Program-made: the position numbers and the translations under genes | From: Paenibacillus lutrae | GTDB taxonomy: Bacteria > Bacillota > Bacilli > Paenibacillales > NBRC-103111 | Reading direction: 5' to 3' | DNA length: 64,000 nucleotides | Assembly: GCF_009757775.1 (NCBI RefSeq) | Contig: NZ_RHLK01000017.1 | Coordinates: forward strand, 1-64,000 | Notes under the pieces: generated by a model | The model's input: the letters and a program-made list of their open reading frames with translations, nothing else | Told to the model about the DNA's origin: nothing | Databases searched by the model: none | Shown: positions 42,636 through 51,457 of the stretch, piece by piece | Layout of the letters: each line of letters begins with the position of its first letter | Position numbering within the stretch: position 1 is the first letter of the stretch

Positions 42636-43691
42636 TTGACTGAAAGCTTCAAGGTCATTGATGCGGACGTTCACAATGAACAGGACGATGCTGCCCTGGT
42701 GCCTTACCTGCCTGAACCCTGGCGCTCCCGGGTAGCCAAATCCGGTATCGGAATGGCAGGCTCGGGCTATTATTCACCCGTCGGGGTCATGAAGAAGGAT
42801 GCGATACCGCCCGGAGGCGGGAAAGCAGGCTCGGACCCCGATCTGATGGTGAAGCAGCTCGTAGAGCGGTACGATCTGGAGTATGCCATCCTCACAGGTG
42901 TCATCTACAATATCTCAGCGACACACGACCCGGATTTTGCAGCCGCGATCTGCTCGGCTTACAATGATTTTCTGATCGCCGAGTGGCTGGGCAAACACCG
43001 CGCCTTCAAAGGCGCGATGGCCGTCTCTACACTCGACCCTGTGCTGGCGGCGCGGGAGATTGACCGCATCGGCGGGCATCCCGACATCGTGGAGGTGATT
43101 ATCTCCAGTGCAGCCAGATCGCCGCTCGGGCACCGCTACTATCATCCGATCTACGAGGCGGCGGAGCGTAATGGTCTGCCCGTAGCTATCCACCCGGGCG
43201 CCGAGGGTGCGGGCAGTTCGACTGCCCCGACTTCGGTCGGATACCCGGCGAGGTATATCGAATGGCATACGAACCTGTCGCAGACGTTCATGGCTCATCT
43301 GGTGAGCATCGTAACCGAAGGCGTGTTCGTGAAGTACCCCGGACTGAGGCTCGTATTGGTCGAGGGAGGGATTGCCTGGCTGCCGCCTCTGATGTGGCGG
43401 CTGGATAAGAACTACAAGGCGCTGCGCTCGACCGTTCCCTGGCTGACCAAGATGCCGAGCGAATATATCCGCGATCACTGCTTCCTGACGACGCAGCCTA
43501 TTGAGGAGCCGGATAATCCGCAGCATCTCATCGACCTGTTCAACATGTTCGACGCGGAGAACATCATTCTGTATTCCAGCGATTATCCGCACTGGGATTT
43601 CGATGCGCCCGACATGATCCTGCGCAGACTCAAACCGGAAGCAAGGCGCAAGATTTTTTATGAAAATGCCAAAAAACTATACAACTTATAA
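42636..43691 (+). CDS. Amidohydrolase-family protein (amidohydrolase-2/ACMSD-like)
   Basis: The 351-residue protein starts at TTG 42636 after GGAGGGAATCCCG. It opens VIDADVHNEQDD with the metal-binding D-x-H, has AIHPGAEGAG in the middle and ILYSSDYPHWDFD near the end, which are the metal-site blocks of the amidohydrolase-2 group (decarboxylases and hydrolases such as ACMSD and resorcylate decarboxylase). Its family often acts on aromatic or cyclic acids. It sits in the sugar-type importer operon directly before a Rieske protein, which is an uncommon pairing. Function is therefore open: hydrolysis, decarboxylation or ring cleavage. Confidence 0.88.
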   Translation: MTESFKVIDADVHNEQDDAALVPYLPEPWRSRVAKSGIGMAGSGYYSPVGVMKKDAIPPGGGKAGSDPDLMVKQLVERYDLEYAILTGVIYNISATHDPDFAAAICSAYNDFLIAEWLGKHRAFKGAMAVSTLDPVLAAREIDRIGGHPDIVEVIISSAARSPLGHRYYHPIYEAAERNGLPVAIHPGAEGAGSSTAPTSVGYPARYIEWHTNLSQTFMAHLVSIVTEGVFVKYPGLRLVLVEGGIAWLPPLMWRLDKNYKALRSTVPWLTKMPSEYIRDHCFLTTQPIEEPDNPQHLIDLFNMFDAENIILYSSDYPHWDFDAPDMILRRLKPEARRKIFYENAKKLYNL

Positions 43692-43706
43692 CAACGGAGG
43701 ATCCAC

Positions 43707-44063
43707 ATGGCGGTTCACATTGTGCTGGATGCGGCTGATGTTCCGGAAGGCGGACACGCAGTCGTTGAGCTGCAAGGGCGGGAAATCGGCATATACCGGA
43801 TCGGCGGACACTATTATGCGCTGAACAACTATTGTCCGCATCAGGGTGCGCCCATGTGCGCCGGGTATGTGTCCGGGACCACGATGCCCTCGGATGTATA
43901 CGAATACGAATATGCGAAGAAGGGTGAAATCATCCGCTGCCCTTGGCATGGCTGGGAATTCGACATTAAGACGGGCAAATCTTTATTCAGTGACAAGGTA
44001 AGAGTAAAATCGTATGAGGTCCGGGTGACGGACGGGAAGATCGGGATTGTATTGGGCAAATAA
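43707..44063 (+). CDS. Rieske [2Fe-2S] ferredoxin-like protein
   Basis: The 118-residue protein contains both Rieske motifs: CPH (Cys43, His45) in NNYCPHQGAPMC and CPWH (Cys78, His81) in IIRCPWHGWEF. Spacing between the two is about 35 residues, longer than usual because of an insert (GTTMPSDVYEYEYAKKGE). It is a soluble one-electron carrier, as for oxygenases. GGAGG precedes the ATG, 15 bases after the amidohydrolase. No oxygenase or reductase lies beside it, so its partner is unknown. It is the last gene before a terminator. Confidence 0.9.
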   Translation: MAVHIVLDAADVPEGGHAVVELQGREIGIYRIGGHYYALNNYCPHQGAPMCAGYVSGTTMPSDVYEYEYAKKGEIIRCPWHGWEFDIKTGKSLFSDKVRVKSYEVRVTDGKIGIVLGK

Positions 44064-44103
44064 ACGAGAGTCAAGCTCATGCCGGCCTATTCGAATAAGC
44101 GAC

Positions 44104-44139
44104 AAGATGGTTCCTGAATTCGGCGGAACCATCTTTTTT
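44104..44139 (+). terminator. Rho-independent terminator
   Basis: AAGATGGTTCC and GGAACCATCTT form an 11-bp perfect stem followed by T residues; it ends the importer/amidohydrolase/Rieske operon. Confidence 0.9.
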
Positions 44140-44189
44140 ATATCTTGGGCTGGAATCTTCAAACTTCCATAAAGAAAGGTGAGATCTTT

Positions 44190-44210
44190 CGCAAACTTTT
44201 GCGGTATAAT
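44190..44210 (+). promoter_or_regulatory. Promoter with overlapping palindrome, helicase gene
   Basis: TATAAT (44205-44210) is a consensus -10; the -35 is weak. CGCAAACTTTTGCG (44190-44203) is a perfect palindrome directly upstream and could be an operator. It is not the B. subtilis LexA consensus CGAAC-N4-GTTCG. The start point would lie near 44217, which rules out coding starts before that. Confidence 0.6.
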
Positions 44211-44250
44211 GGAGGAATGTGTTTATGAACGATTTGGAGGCCGCGCACAA

Positions 44251-46164
44251 TTGACAACTTATCCATTTAATTTCGACCCTTCCCGCCCTTTTGTCGAGCA
44301 AGCCAGCGACTGGATTGCCGATGTCTTTTATGAACATTTACCCGAAGCGGGATTTGAAGTAAGAGATGAACAAATTTTTATGGCCTTTCAGCTGGAACGT
44401 GCCTACAAAGAGAAGAAAACGATATTTGCCGAGGCTGGTGTCGGTACGGGCAAAACGCTCGTGTATTTGCTGTACGCGCTCACCTATGCCAGATATACAC
44501 GAAAGCCGGCTATCATCGCCTGTGCGGATGAGTCTTTGATTGAACAGCTTGTCAAGCCGGAAGGCGATATCGCCAAATTAGCCCGGCACCTGAACTTCAC
44601 AATCGATGCGAGACTGGGGAAGTCTCCCGATCAATATATTTGCCTGAACAAACTGGATGAAGCGCGTACCGGTGAGGATGAGGCCGCAGGCTACCGGGAT
44701 ATTTACGAGAGTCTGCCGGAATTCGTCCATTTCTCGAACACCCTGCAGTCATTCCATCCGTACGGAAACCGCAAAGAGTATCCGGATCTCACGGACGAGC
44801 AGTGGAACCGGATGGGCTGGGATGTTTTCCAGGATTGCCTCGTATGCAGCCAGAGACACCGCTGCGGACAGACGCTGTCACGGGAGCATTACCGGAAATC
44901 AGCCGACCTCATTATCTGCTCGCATGATTTCTATATGGAGCATGTCTGGACCTATGAGGCCCGCAAACGGGAAGGCCAGCTTCCTCTGCTGCCGGATCAT
45001 AGTTCCGTCGTCTTCGATGAAGGGCACTTGCTGGAGACAGCCGCCCAGAATGCATTGACGTATAAGCTGAAGCATACGCTTTTTGAGAATATTGTCACGC
45101 GTCTTTTGCAGGGTGAAATCCGTGAATCACTGGCTGTTGCGATTGAAGAAGCCATTGACCAAAGCGACAATCTGTTTGCGCTACTCGACAAGTGCAGCCA
45201 TCCAGTAGAGGCATCGGACCGTAAAGATTTCGTGCTGAGTGAGGAACTGATGCGCGAAGTGAACCGGTTCCGTGATGTGATTGATACGATAGAGGAAGAA
45301 CTTGTCTTCGAGAGCGGCTTATCGACCTTGGACGATTATCAGCTGAAAATCGTGGAAGAGCATCTGGAAATGATCCAGATCGCCCTGGAGCTGTTTAAGC
45401 GTCCGGATCATTTGATCTCCTGGGTTACCGAGGGCGTGGACGGACTTACCTTGGTTATTATGCCTAAGCGAGTGAAGGAAGTTCTGAAAGAGCGGGTATT
45501 CTCGCAAAAAATGCCGGTGGTCTTCTCTTCCGCGACATTATCTGTCGGAGGTTCTTTTGATTTTATAGCGCAAAATCTCGGCGTGGACCATTATTTGTCC
45601 TTCTCGGTACCGTCTCCGTATGATTACAAGGAACAGATGAAGGCGAGCTTGATCCCGGATCCACTTGCTGCGGAGGACAAGTTAAAGCGGGCGATGGAGC
45701 TGCTTAAGCAAACCGAGGGCAGAGCCTTGATTCTGTTCCCATCTCGTGAGGAACTGTCCCGTTTCAGGAAGCAGATTGAGAGCAGCGGGCAATCCGCCGC
45801 GTACCGCTTCCTGTACGAAGGTTCCGCCGAAATCAGCCACCTCATATCCGCTTTCCAGAATGATGAGCACAGCGTGCTCTGCGCCGTGACCCTGTGGGAG
45901 GGACTTGATATTCCCGGCCCGTCCCTGTCGCATGTGATCATCTGGGAACTGCCGTTTCCGCCGAATGATCCCTTGTTCGCTGCCAAACGGAAGGATGCCG
46001 AGCATCCATTTGAAGAGGTAGATATGCCCTACATGCTGCTGCGTCTCAAGCAAGGAATCGGACGCTTGATCCGCTCGCGGGATGACAAGGGTTTCATCTC
46101 TATTTTCGGCACTAAGCTGAATCAGGATGCCGTCAAGGAACAGGTGCAGGCATTCCTGCCGTAG
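44251..46164 (+). CDS. DinG/XPD-type ATP-dependent DNA helicase
   Basis: From TTG 44251 (GGAGG at 10 bases) the 637-residue protein has Walker A GVGTGKT (63-69), an iron-sulfur Cys set (C131, C196, C199, C205), Walker B-like DEGH at 256, and the C-terminal motifs SATLS and GLDIPGPSLSHVIIWELPFPPNDPLF, typical of the DinG/XPD superfamily-2 helicases. These 5'-3' helicases unwind damaged or R-loop-containing DNA. The consensus -10 at 44205 argues against the in-frame ATG 44209. There is no N-terminal exonuclease domain, unlike B. subtilis DinG, so it resembles the YoaA/E. coli DinG form. Confidence 0.9.
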   Translation: MTTYPFNFDPSRPFVEQASDWIADVFYEHLPEAGFEVRDEQIFMAFQLERAYKEKKTIFAEAGVGTGKTLVYLLYALTYARYTRKPAIIACADESLIEQLVKPEGDIAKLARHLNFTIDARLGKSPDQYICLNKLDEARTGEDEAAGYRDIYESLPEFVHFSNTLQSFHPYGNRKEYPDLTDEQWNRMGWDVFQDCLVCSQRHRCGQTLSREHYRKSADLIICSHDFYMEHVWTYEARKREGQLPLLPDHSSVVFDEGHLLETAAQNALTYKLKHTLFENIVTRLLQGEIRESLAVAIEEAIDQSDNLFALLDKCSHPVEASDRKDFVLSEELMREVNRFRDVIDTIEEELVFESGLSTLDDYQLKIVEEHLEMIQIALELFKRPDHLISWVTEGVDGLTLVIMPKRVKEVLKERVFSQKMPVVFSSATLSVGGSFDFIAQNLGVDHYLSFSVPSPYDYKEQMKASLIPDPLAAEDKLKRAMELLKQTEGRALILFPSREELSRFRKQIESSGQSAAYRFLYEGSAEISHLISAFQNDEHSVLCAVTLWEGLDIPGPSLSHVIIWELPFPPNDPLFAAKRKDAEHPFEEVDMPYMLLRLKQGIGRLIRSRDDKGFISIFGTKLNQDAVKEQVQAFLP

Positions 46165-46273
46165 GACGGCTTGAAAGACTTGTATTTTTCCTCCAGATGA
46201 AACCAAATTTCATGAAATCAGTATAGTAGAAGGTATTCATGAAAAGAAGGTAAATCATTAAGGGGGTTCTAAA

Positions 46274-46717
46274 ATGAAAATCAGGTTTTTTCTGACTGCC
46301 GCCGCCATTTTTCTACTTCCGGGATGTTCCCTGCTGGACAGCGTTGATCAATCTTTAAACTACACGCAAGAAACGTCAGCTTACATCCAAGATGCGGTCC
46401 AATTTGCCCAGACCCTTCCGGCCGCAGCGGAACAAGCGGTAACGAACCCGCAGACGGAAGAAGCGATCAAGAAAGATCTTCAAGAAATGAAAGACAATAT
46501 CGCGAATTTTAACGGAATGGAAGCACCCGGATTTGCCAAAGATATTCATCAGCAGCTGGTCAGTTATAATGAGACCTTGATGACGAACATTAACGGGACA
46601 CTTGAGAACTTGAACAATCCCTCGTTTGATCTGAAATCACTTACGGATTCTCCTATGATCCAGCAGATTAATGAGATGTCCAAACTACTTGAGCCGCTTA
46701 AACAACTGGGCCAATAA
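46274..46717 (+). CDS. DUF6376-type lipoprotein
   Basis: The 147-residue protein has a signal with lipobox LLPGC (Cys about 18) and a mature part that begins SLLDSVDQSLNYTQETSAYIQDA, the pattern of the DUF6376 family. The sequence is helical, with IHQQLVSYNETLMTNINGTLENL as another conserved block, and almost no Cys. Anchored outside the membrane; function unknown. AAGGGGGTT precedes the ATG. It stands alone between the helicase gene and a terminator. Confidence 0.82.
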   Translation: MKIRFFLTAAAIFLLPGCSLLDSVDQSLNYTQETSAYIQDAVQFAQTLPAAAEQAVTNPQTEEAIKKDLQEMKDNIANFNGMEAPGFAKDIHQQLVSYNETLMTNINGTLENLNNPSFDLKSLTDSPMIQQINEMSKLLEPLKQLGQ

Positions 46718-46783
46718 AAAGCATCCGGACAGCTTGCCGGTTATAAGCCTCTGGTACCGCAGGGTATCCATATACGCCGAAAG

Positions 46784-46826
46784 CCTGAGAAAATCCAAGT
46801 TCTAATGGATCTTTCTCAGGTTTTTT
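46784..46826 (+). terminator. Rho-independent terminator
   Basis: CCTGAGAAAATCC pairs with GGATCTTTCTCAGG (one bulge) and is followed by six T. Confidence 0.85.
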
Positions 46827-47048
46827 ATATTAGCTTGCAGAAAATTAATGGAAAGATAAACGCGCAGGACAGATTCGTCCGCAATCATTGTATGAGGTTC
46901 ACAACAGAATTGGTGTAAAATGGTATGATAAGTCTTTAATGAAATGGAGGGGGAGAAGGAATACGCTGCTGAGATTCAAGTAATCCTTTTCGCACCATGA
47001 TCTGTAACATCTTGACGATATAACCCGTCTGTAGTTAGAGGTGATATG

Positions 47049-47588
47049 ATGAAGAAAGTACTCTTGGCCGCATGGATAACTGCGGTCATGTTAAACGCCG
47101 CCGCTTGTTCGACTGAACCGGAGTCTAACGCCGAGCCTGCGGGTGTTCCTTCCGCCAACCCTGCTGCCGATCAGAATTTCCCGGACCATTTCCCGGACCC
47201 GCCTAAGAAATATCCATCCGAAACTGCTGCCCAGAATGGAGAAGTTGTATACAACCGGTCCCGGTTAGCCAACCTGGACAAATGGGATCGTTTTCTAAAT
47301 AATTTGAAGAATAAGAAAGAGGACCATATCCGGCTCGTTGGTTATACCAAAGAGGGAGATGCGATTCTGGATGAGCTGAATTTTAACGGGACACGGATTA
47401 AGTATACACATGATTCGACAAGAGATATGTTTGGCAGCGGGATTAAAGAAACTACTTTTTGCAGAGACTTGAATATAAAGGCAGAAGAATCAATGGATGA
47501 TGGGTTGGTTTACGTGCTGAACAACTGCGAATCGGAGGAAATCGGTTCATCTTTTAGTTTTTATGCTGCCTCAGACGATAAGAAATGA
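47049..47588 (+). CDS. DUF4362-type lipoprotein
   Basis: The 179-residue protein starts MKKVLLAAWITAVMLNAAAC, a signal with lipobox (Cys about 20), followed by a Pro/Asn/Ala-rich linker. The domain after about residue 55 has NGEVVYNRSRLANLDKWDRFL, IRLVGYTKEGDAILDELNFNG and IKYTHDSTRDMFGS, matching DUF4362. Two Cys in the domain (FCRDLN and NNCESEE) may form a disulfide. The RBS GAGGTGAT sits 5 bases from ATG 47049; ATG 47046 is slightly too close. Function unknown. Confidence 0.82.
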   Translation: MKKVLLAAWITAVMLNAAACSTEPESNAEPAGVPSANPAADQNFPDHFPDPPKKYPSETAAQNGEVVYNRSRLANLDKWDRFLNNLKNKKEDHIRLVGYTKEGDAILDELNFNGTRIKYTHDSTRDMFGSGIKETTFCRDLNIKAEESMDDGLVYVLNNCESEEIGSSFSFYAASDDKK

Positions 47589-47613
47589 CTCGCGATTGCA
47601 GACACCGGAAATA

Positions 47614-47642
47614 GGGAAGAGAGGCGGAGAGCCCCTCTTCCC
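47614..47642. terminator. Hairpin between convergent genes, possible terminator
   Basis: GGGAAGAG and CTCTTCCC form an 8-bp stem extended by GGC/GCC. There is no T tract on the plus strand, so its efficiency is uncertain. Confidence 0.5.
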
Positions 47643-47644
47643 GG

Positions 47645-48409
47645 TTACGAGGACGCTGTCTTATCATGGACGGTGTTCTTAACTCGATACCAATACTTAT
47701 AAATTTCCGAGTAACCGATTTTTGAATAAAGTTTTAACGCCGGTTCATTATTCGAAACGACCGCTAAATAACTGTATGCTGCTCCATTATCTTTGCCCCA
47801 GTGTAACAGATTTAATATCATCTGTTCCGCGAATCCACGGTTTCTGTAACGGATATCAGTCACGATATCATATAACCCTATGTATTCTCTTTCAATAACC
47901 CCAAGACCACACGCAACCACTTGTTCTTCGTAGTAAAACGATACAAAACCCTTCTTGGTCCTGATACTCGAAAGCATACGTTTCATAACGTTCTTGTTCT
48001 CTTCATTCACTGTATTGAGCCTGCAAAAATTGTCTAACCATTCGGCAGTCATGGTTTCATTGACAGTGACCGAAGTTAATCCGGGCTCATTCAGGCTATC
48101 TAACTTCAGAGTCTGGACACTTGTGGCGTCAACCAATGAATAGCCCCTTGCTTCCAATGTGTCATCTAACTCTGCTGGGTGAACAAAAGGGGTGATTTTA
48201 TAGGTGGTTGGCAAATGATTGGCCGAATACATATGCTCACATTCTTCGATTTTACGATCCAAATCAGAAGTGGAATAATGTATCGGGTTAATGGAGTTGG
48301 CCCGCTTGGTATATCCGTCCGCGAAGCGCAGCACCCATCCATCGTATAGCAGGGTAGATAAGGGCTGCCAGTGGTTTAAAGAGAGTTCTTCAATTAATTT
48401 GTTATTCAT
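47645..48409 (-). CDS. GNAT-family N-acetyltransferase (YncA-/RimI-like C-terminal domain)
   Basis: The 254-residue protein has a divergent N-terminal half (LIEELSLNHWQPLSTLLYDGWVLRFADGYTKRAN) and a canonical C-terminal GNAT domain with the acetyl-CoA loop YDIVTDIRYRNRGFAEQMILNLLHWG. This two-part layout is seen in a widespread group of Bacilli acetyltransferases, where the first segment is a degenerate GNAT fold. ATG 48409 has GGAGGATACTT upstream; the frame from 48427 would include that site. Substrate not identifiable. It is convergent with the lipoprotein gene. Confidence 0.85.
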   Translation of the reverse strand: MNNKLIEELSLNHWQPLSTLLYDGWVLRFADGYTKRANSINPIHYSTSDLDRKIEECEHMYSANHLPTTYKITPFVHPAELDDTLEARGYSLVDATSVQTLKLDSLNEPGLTSVTVNETMTAEWLDNFCRLNTVNEENKNVMKRMLSSIRTKKGFVSFYYEEQVVACGLGVIEREYIGLYDIVTDIRYRNRGFAEQMILNLLHWGKDNGAAYSYLAVVSNNEPALKLYSKIGYSEIYKYWYRVKNTVHDKTASS

Positions 48410-48497
48410 AAGTATCCTCCACATCATTTTTGTATAATAATACGTTATAATGTATAAAAATACAATCTAATGTTAGAGGATCTATACGAAACTAGTT

Positions 48498-49280
48498 TTA
48501 TTTCCTGTGAATTCGTTCCTTGGTATACGCAGACGGCGTTTTGCCCGTTATTTTTTTGAACACACGCTGAAAATAAGAGACATCCTGGTAACCTAGAAAA
48601 TCGGCAATTTCACTAACCGTGAGCAAAGAGTCTACGAGCATATAGACAGCTTTCTTCACCCGGACCGAGTGGACATAGTCGCTGATCGTTTGCCCGGTCA
48701 CACGCCGGAAGAGCATAGCCGCATAATTCGGACTTGTGGAAATACAAGCTCCCAGCTCTTCCTTAGTCACTTTCTCCCGGTAATTCGTCTGAATATAAAG
48801 CTTCATCCGCTGAGCATGCTTTTCAATTTGCGGCGTTACCGGGCCGTTGTCGTGCTCTCTATTTAACAGGGCTATCACTTCTGTCACAATAGCGCTGCTG
48901 CGGATGTCGGCGTAAGCATCCTGTTCCAGCCATTCGGTGTAAGCCCGGCGGACTCGTTCCAGCACAAATTCAAGCATGCCTGTTTTCATAGTAATCCACG
49001 ATGTCAGGTTTAAGAGCGGAAGAGCAAGCGGCTGATCCAGCCGTAGAGTTAGCACGTATTTATCGTGAAGAATGGTTGGAATACTTTTGGCATAAAAGGC
49101 AAGGGATGAGGGCAGGAGGAGCAGATCCCCTTTTTCCAGAATAACCTTGTCACCTTCGATCCAATATATACATTTACCGTAAGTAACCAGAATGAGCGCT
49201 ACTTCCTGCTCGGCAACCGAGGTGTTGTCCAAATACCAGTCTGTGCCGCGATCGTGCCGGATGTCCCGAATTGTCAGCAT
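48498..49280 (-). CDS. AraC-family regulator with N-terminal cupin-like domain
   Basis: The 260-residue protein has a cupin-like sensor (about 10-100; EVALILVTYGKCIYWIEGDKVILEKGDLLLLP) and two AraC helix-turn-helix motifs at the end (ELGACISTSPNYAAMLFRRVTG; EIADFLGYQDVSYFQRVFKKITG). ATG 49280 has AGGAAG at 8 bases. It is transcribed away from the pyruvate kinase gene with about 125 bases between the two starts, so it may control that gene or itself. TATAAT is present on the minus strand near 49321-49326, just in front. Confidence 0.9.
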   Translation of the reverse strand: MLTIRDIRHDRGTDWYLDNTSVAEQEVALILVTYGKCIYWIEGDKVILEKGDLLLLPSSLAFYAKSIPTILHDKYVLTLRLDQPLALPLLNLTSWITMKTGMLEFVLERVRRAYTEWLEQDAYADIRSSAIVTEVIALLNREHDNGPVTPQIEKHAQRMKLYIQTNYREKVTKEELGACISTSPNYAAMLFRRVTGQTISDYVHSVRVKKAVYMLVDSLLTVSEIADFLGYQDVSYFQRVFKKITGKTPSAYTKERIHRK

Positions 49281-49406
49281 AGTATCCACTTCCTAAAAGA
49301 GTACTAGAGTACATAGAGTGTATTATAGTTTATTTTCTCTCGATTCATTCCGAATTACAATAGGAGCATCACAACCATTTTAATTGCCAAAGGATGGATA
49401 TGTACA

Positions 49407-50822
49407 ATGCGCAGAACAAAAATTGTTTGCACCATGGGACCTTCCAGCAGTTCTGTTGATGTTTTGAAAAGTATGATTGCAGCAGGCATGAATGTGGCAA
49501 GGCTTAACATGGCCCACGGAGAACTGGAGCAGCACAGCGAGCAAATCAAACGGATCCGGCAGGCGGAGAAAGAGACAGGGAGTATCGTTCCCGTTCTGAT
49601 GGATATTAAAGGACCGGAGATTCGTATTGGCCTATTGAAAGAAGCATCCTGCGAATTAGTGGCCGGGGATACATTAACCTTAACGAGTGACGAGATACAA
49701 GGCGATGCGGCAAGAATTTCAGTGAACTACAAAGATCTGCCCGAAGTAATTAAGCCGGGCGACAAAATTCTGATCGACGATGGATTGATTGAATTACGTG
49801 TAACTAGCGTAAACGGCACGGAAATTCACTGTCTGATTAGGAATGGCGGTACGCTTAAACCGAGAAAAGGCGTCAATCTCCCGGGGATACGGACCACCCT
49901 GCCGGGAGTAACGGACCGGGATATCCGGCATATCGAATTCGGGATCGAAGAGAATATTGATATCATTGCGATGTCTTTCGTTAGAAAAGCGGAGGATGTG
50001 CTTACCGTGCGGCAGCTGTTGGAAGAGCGCGGCTGCGGACATATCCAGATTATATCCAAAATCGAGAACCAGGAAGGCGTCGATGAACTGGAAGCCATCG
50101 TGGAAGCCTCGGACGGCATTATGGTTGCCCGTGGAGATCTTGGCGTGGAGATTCCGGTGGAGGACGTGCCGGTTATCCAGAAGTGGATGATCGAGACGTG
50201 CAGCAAAGCGGGCAAGCCTGTTATTGTGGCTACGCAGATGCTGGATTCGATGCAGCAGAATCCCCGGCCTACCCGCGCAGAAGTAAGCGACGTGGCGAAT
50301 GCGGTGCTGGAGGGAGCGGACGCCGTGATGCTGTCCGGCGAAACAGCAGCCGGCAGATATCCGGTTGAATCGGTGCTCATGATGGCAACGGTTGCGGTGA
50401 AAGCGGAATCGCTGTATCTCCAGAATGAGCAGAGGATCTCCGTCATGCCTCCTTCCGAGCAGACGATCACCGAAATCATCAGCAGCGCAGCAGTCGGTGC
50501 AGCGGCCGCGCTTCAGGCGAAAGCGATCCTGATTCCGACGGAGAGCGGTTTTACACCGCGGATGGTATCCAAGCACCGGCCCAAATCGCCGATCCTGGCG
50601 GTAACGCGGAGCGAGCAGGTACTGCGCCGGATGTGCCTGCTGTGGGGAGTCACTCCGCTCAAGGGCGAGACCGTGCAGTCTACCGATGATATGTTCGAGC
50701 AGGCGGTTAACAGCGGCCTGCAAAGCGGCTTACTTGTAAAGGGAGACTACACCGTTATCACAGCAGGAGTACCGATCGGCGAGTCCGGTTCGACTAACTT
50801 GATCAAAATCAAGCAGGTGTAA
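49407..50822 (+). CDS. pyk: Pyruvate kinase (short form, without C-terminal PEP-utiliser domain)
   Basis: The 471-residue enzyme has MRRTKIVCTMGPSS, MNVARLNMAHGE (with Asn, Arg and His residues of the nucleotide site), DIKGPEIRIG, the catalytic KIENQEG, and MVARGDLGVEIP. It transfers phosphate from PEP to ADP in glycolysis. B. subtilis Pyk is about 585 residues because of an extra C-terminal domain with a PEP-utiliser fold; this protein ends after the allosteric domain, like E. coli PykF. The AraC gene next to it is divergent. The presence of another pyk elsewhere is likely but cannot be seen. Confidence 0.95.
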   Translation: MRRTKIVCTMGPSSSSVDVLKSMIAAGMNVARLNMAHGELEQHSEQIKRIRQAEKETGSIVPVLMDIKGPEIRIGLLKEASCELVAGDTLTLTSDEIQGDAARISVNYKDLPEVIKPGDKILIDDGLIELRVTSVNGTEIHCLIRNGGTLKPRKGVNLPGIRTTLPGVTDRDIRHIEFGIEENIDIIAMSFVRKAEDVLTVRQLLEERGCGHIQIISKIENQEGVDELEAIVEASDGIMVARGDLGVEIPVEDVPVIQKWMIETCSKAGKPVIVATQMLDSMQQNPRPTRAEVSDVANAVLEGADAVMLSGETAAGRYPVESVLMMATVAVKAESLYLQNEQRISVMPPSEQTITEIISSAAVGAAAALQAKAILIPTESGFTPRMVSKHRPKSPILAVTRSEQVLRRMCLLWGVTPLKGETVQSTDDMFEQAVNSGLQSGLLVKGDYTVITAGVPIGESGSTNLIKIKQV

Positions 50823-50874
50823 GAGAGCAAGCAAGAAGAGATACACAGTCGCTTCAGCACGAGTTGCTGCATGA

Positions 50875-50906
50875 AGCCGCCTTATTTTCCGGGCGGCTCT
50901 TTCTTG
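50875..50906 (+). terminator. Rho-independent terminator
   Basis: AGCCGCC and GGCGGCT form a stem around TTATTTTCCG followed by CTCTTTCTT. It ends the pyruvate kinase gene. Confidence 0.75.
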
Positions 50907-50917
50907 TGCTTGAATGG

Positions 50918-51337
50918 TTATTCATACACCATAACCCAGTATTTTTCTTGCGGTGTACCTTCTTCAACAACTTTTTTCCACCCTTGATTCTCATAGAATT
51001 TCATTGCTTGGTGATTTTCAGATACACATTTTAGTGTCAACGGTGTATTCATTGTTTCTGCGGCAGCACGAAGCAGCCGGGTGCCGACTCCCTTACCTGA
51101 ACAATCCGGATGAACGAACAGAAGATGAATAAAGTTATCTGGCAAGTACAAGGAAGTGAAGCCCAGGATGTGATGATCTTCTTCTGCTACAAGAATAGAC
51201 TCTCCCCCAGTATGTGTATCGAAGTCTCCTAATGACATGTCTTCCTTATTCGCCCATTCAAAACTGTTACGGCGTGATACCAGGTAAATGCCTCTTAATG
51301 CGGGATAATCGAATTCATTTGCCAATCGAATTTTCAA
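50918..51337 (-). CDS. GNAT-family N-acetyltransferase
   Basis: The 139-residue protein is a single GNAT domain with the acetyl-CoA-binding sequence VHPDCSGKGVGTRLLRAAAE and the C-terminal CVSENHQAMKFYENQGWKKV. It has the standard size. Substrate unknown; it lies convergent to pyruvate kinase and divergent from the YgjP-like gene. The AGGTGAAATTTTGAAA sequence in front of the ATG gives a reasonable RBS. Confidence 0.88.
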   Translation of the reverse strand: MKIRLANEFDYPALRGIYLVSRRNSFEWANKEDMSLGDFDTHTGGESILVAEEDHHILGFTSLYLPDNFIHLLFVHPDCSGKGVGTRLLRAAAETMNTPLTLKCVSENHQAMKFYENQGWKKVVEEGTPQEKYWVMVYE

Positions 51338-51457
51338 AATTTCACCTTACTTTCTTTTATAGAAGTTTTATTTTAATCTTATACATAGAGAGATTGGATG
51401 ATCATTAGAATCAGGCGGAGTGAATCATCTAAAACAGAGCTGGAATCGAGGACAGAT

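Noticed and set aside
44190-44203. LexA (SOS) box at the helicase gene
   Set aside because: CGCAAACTTTTGCG does not fit CGAAC-N4-GTTCG.
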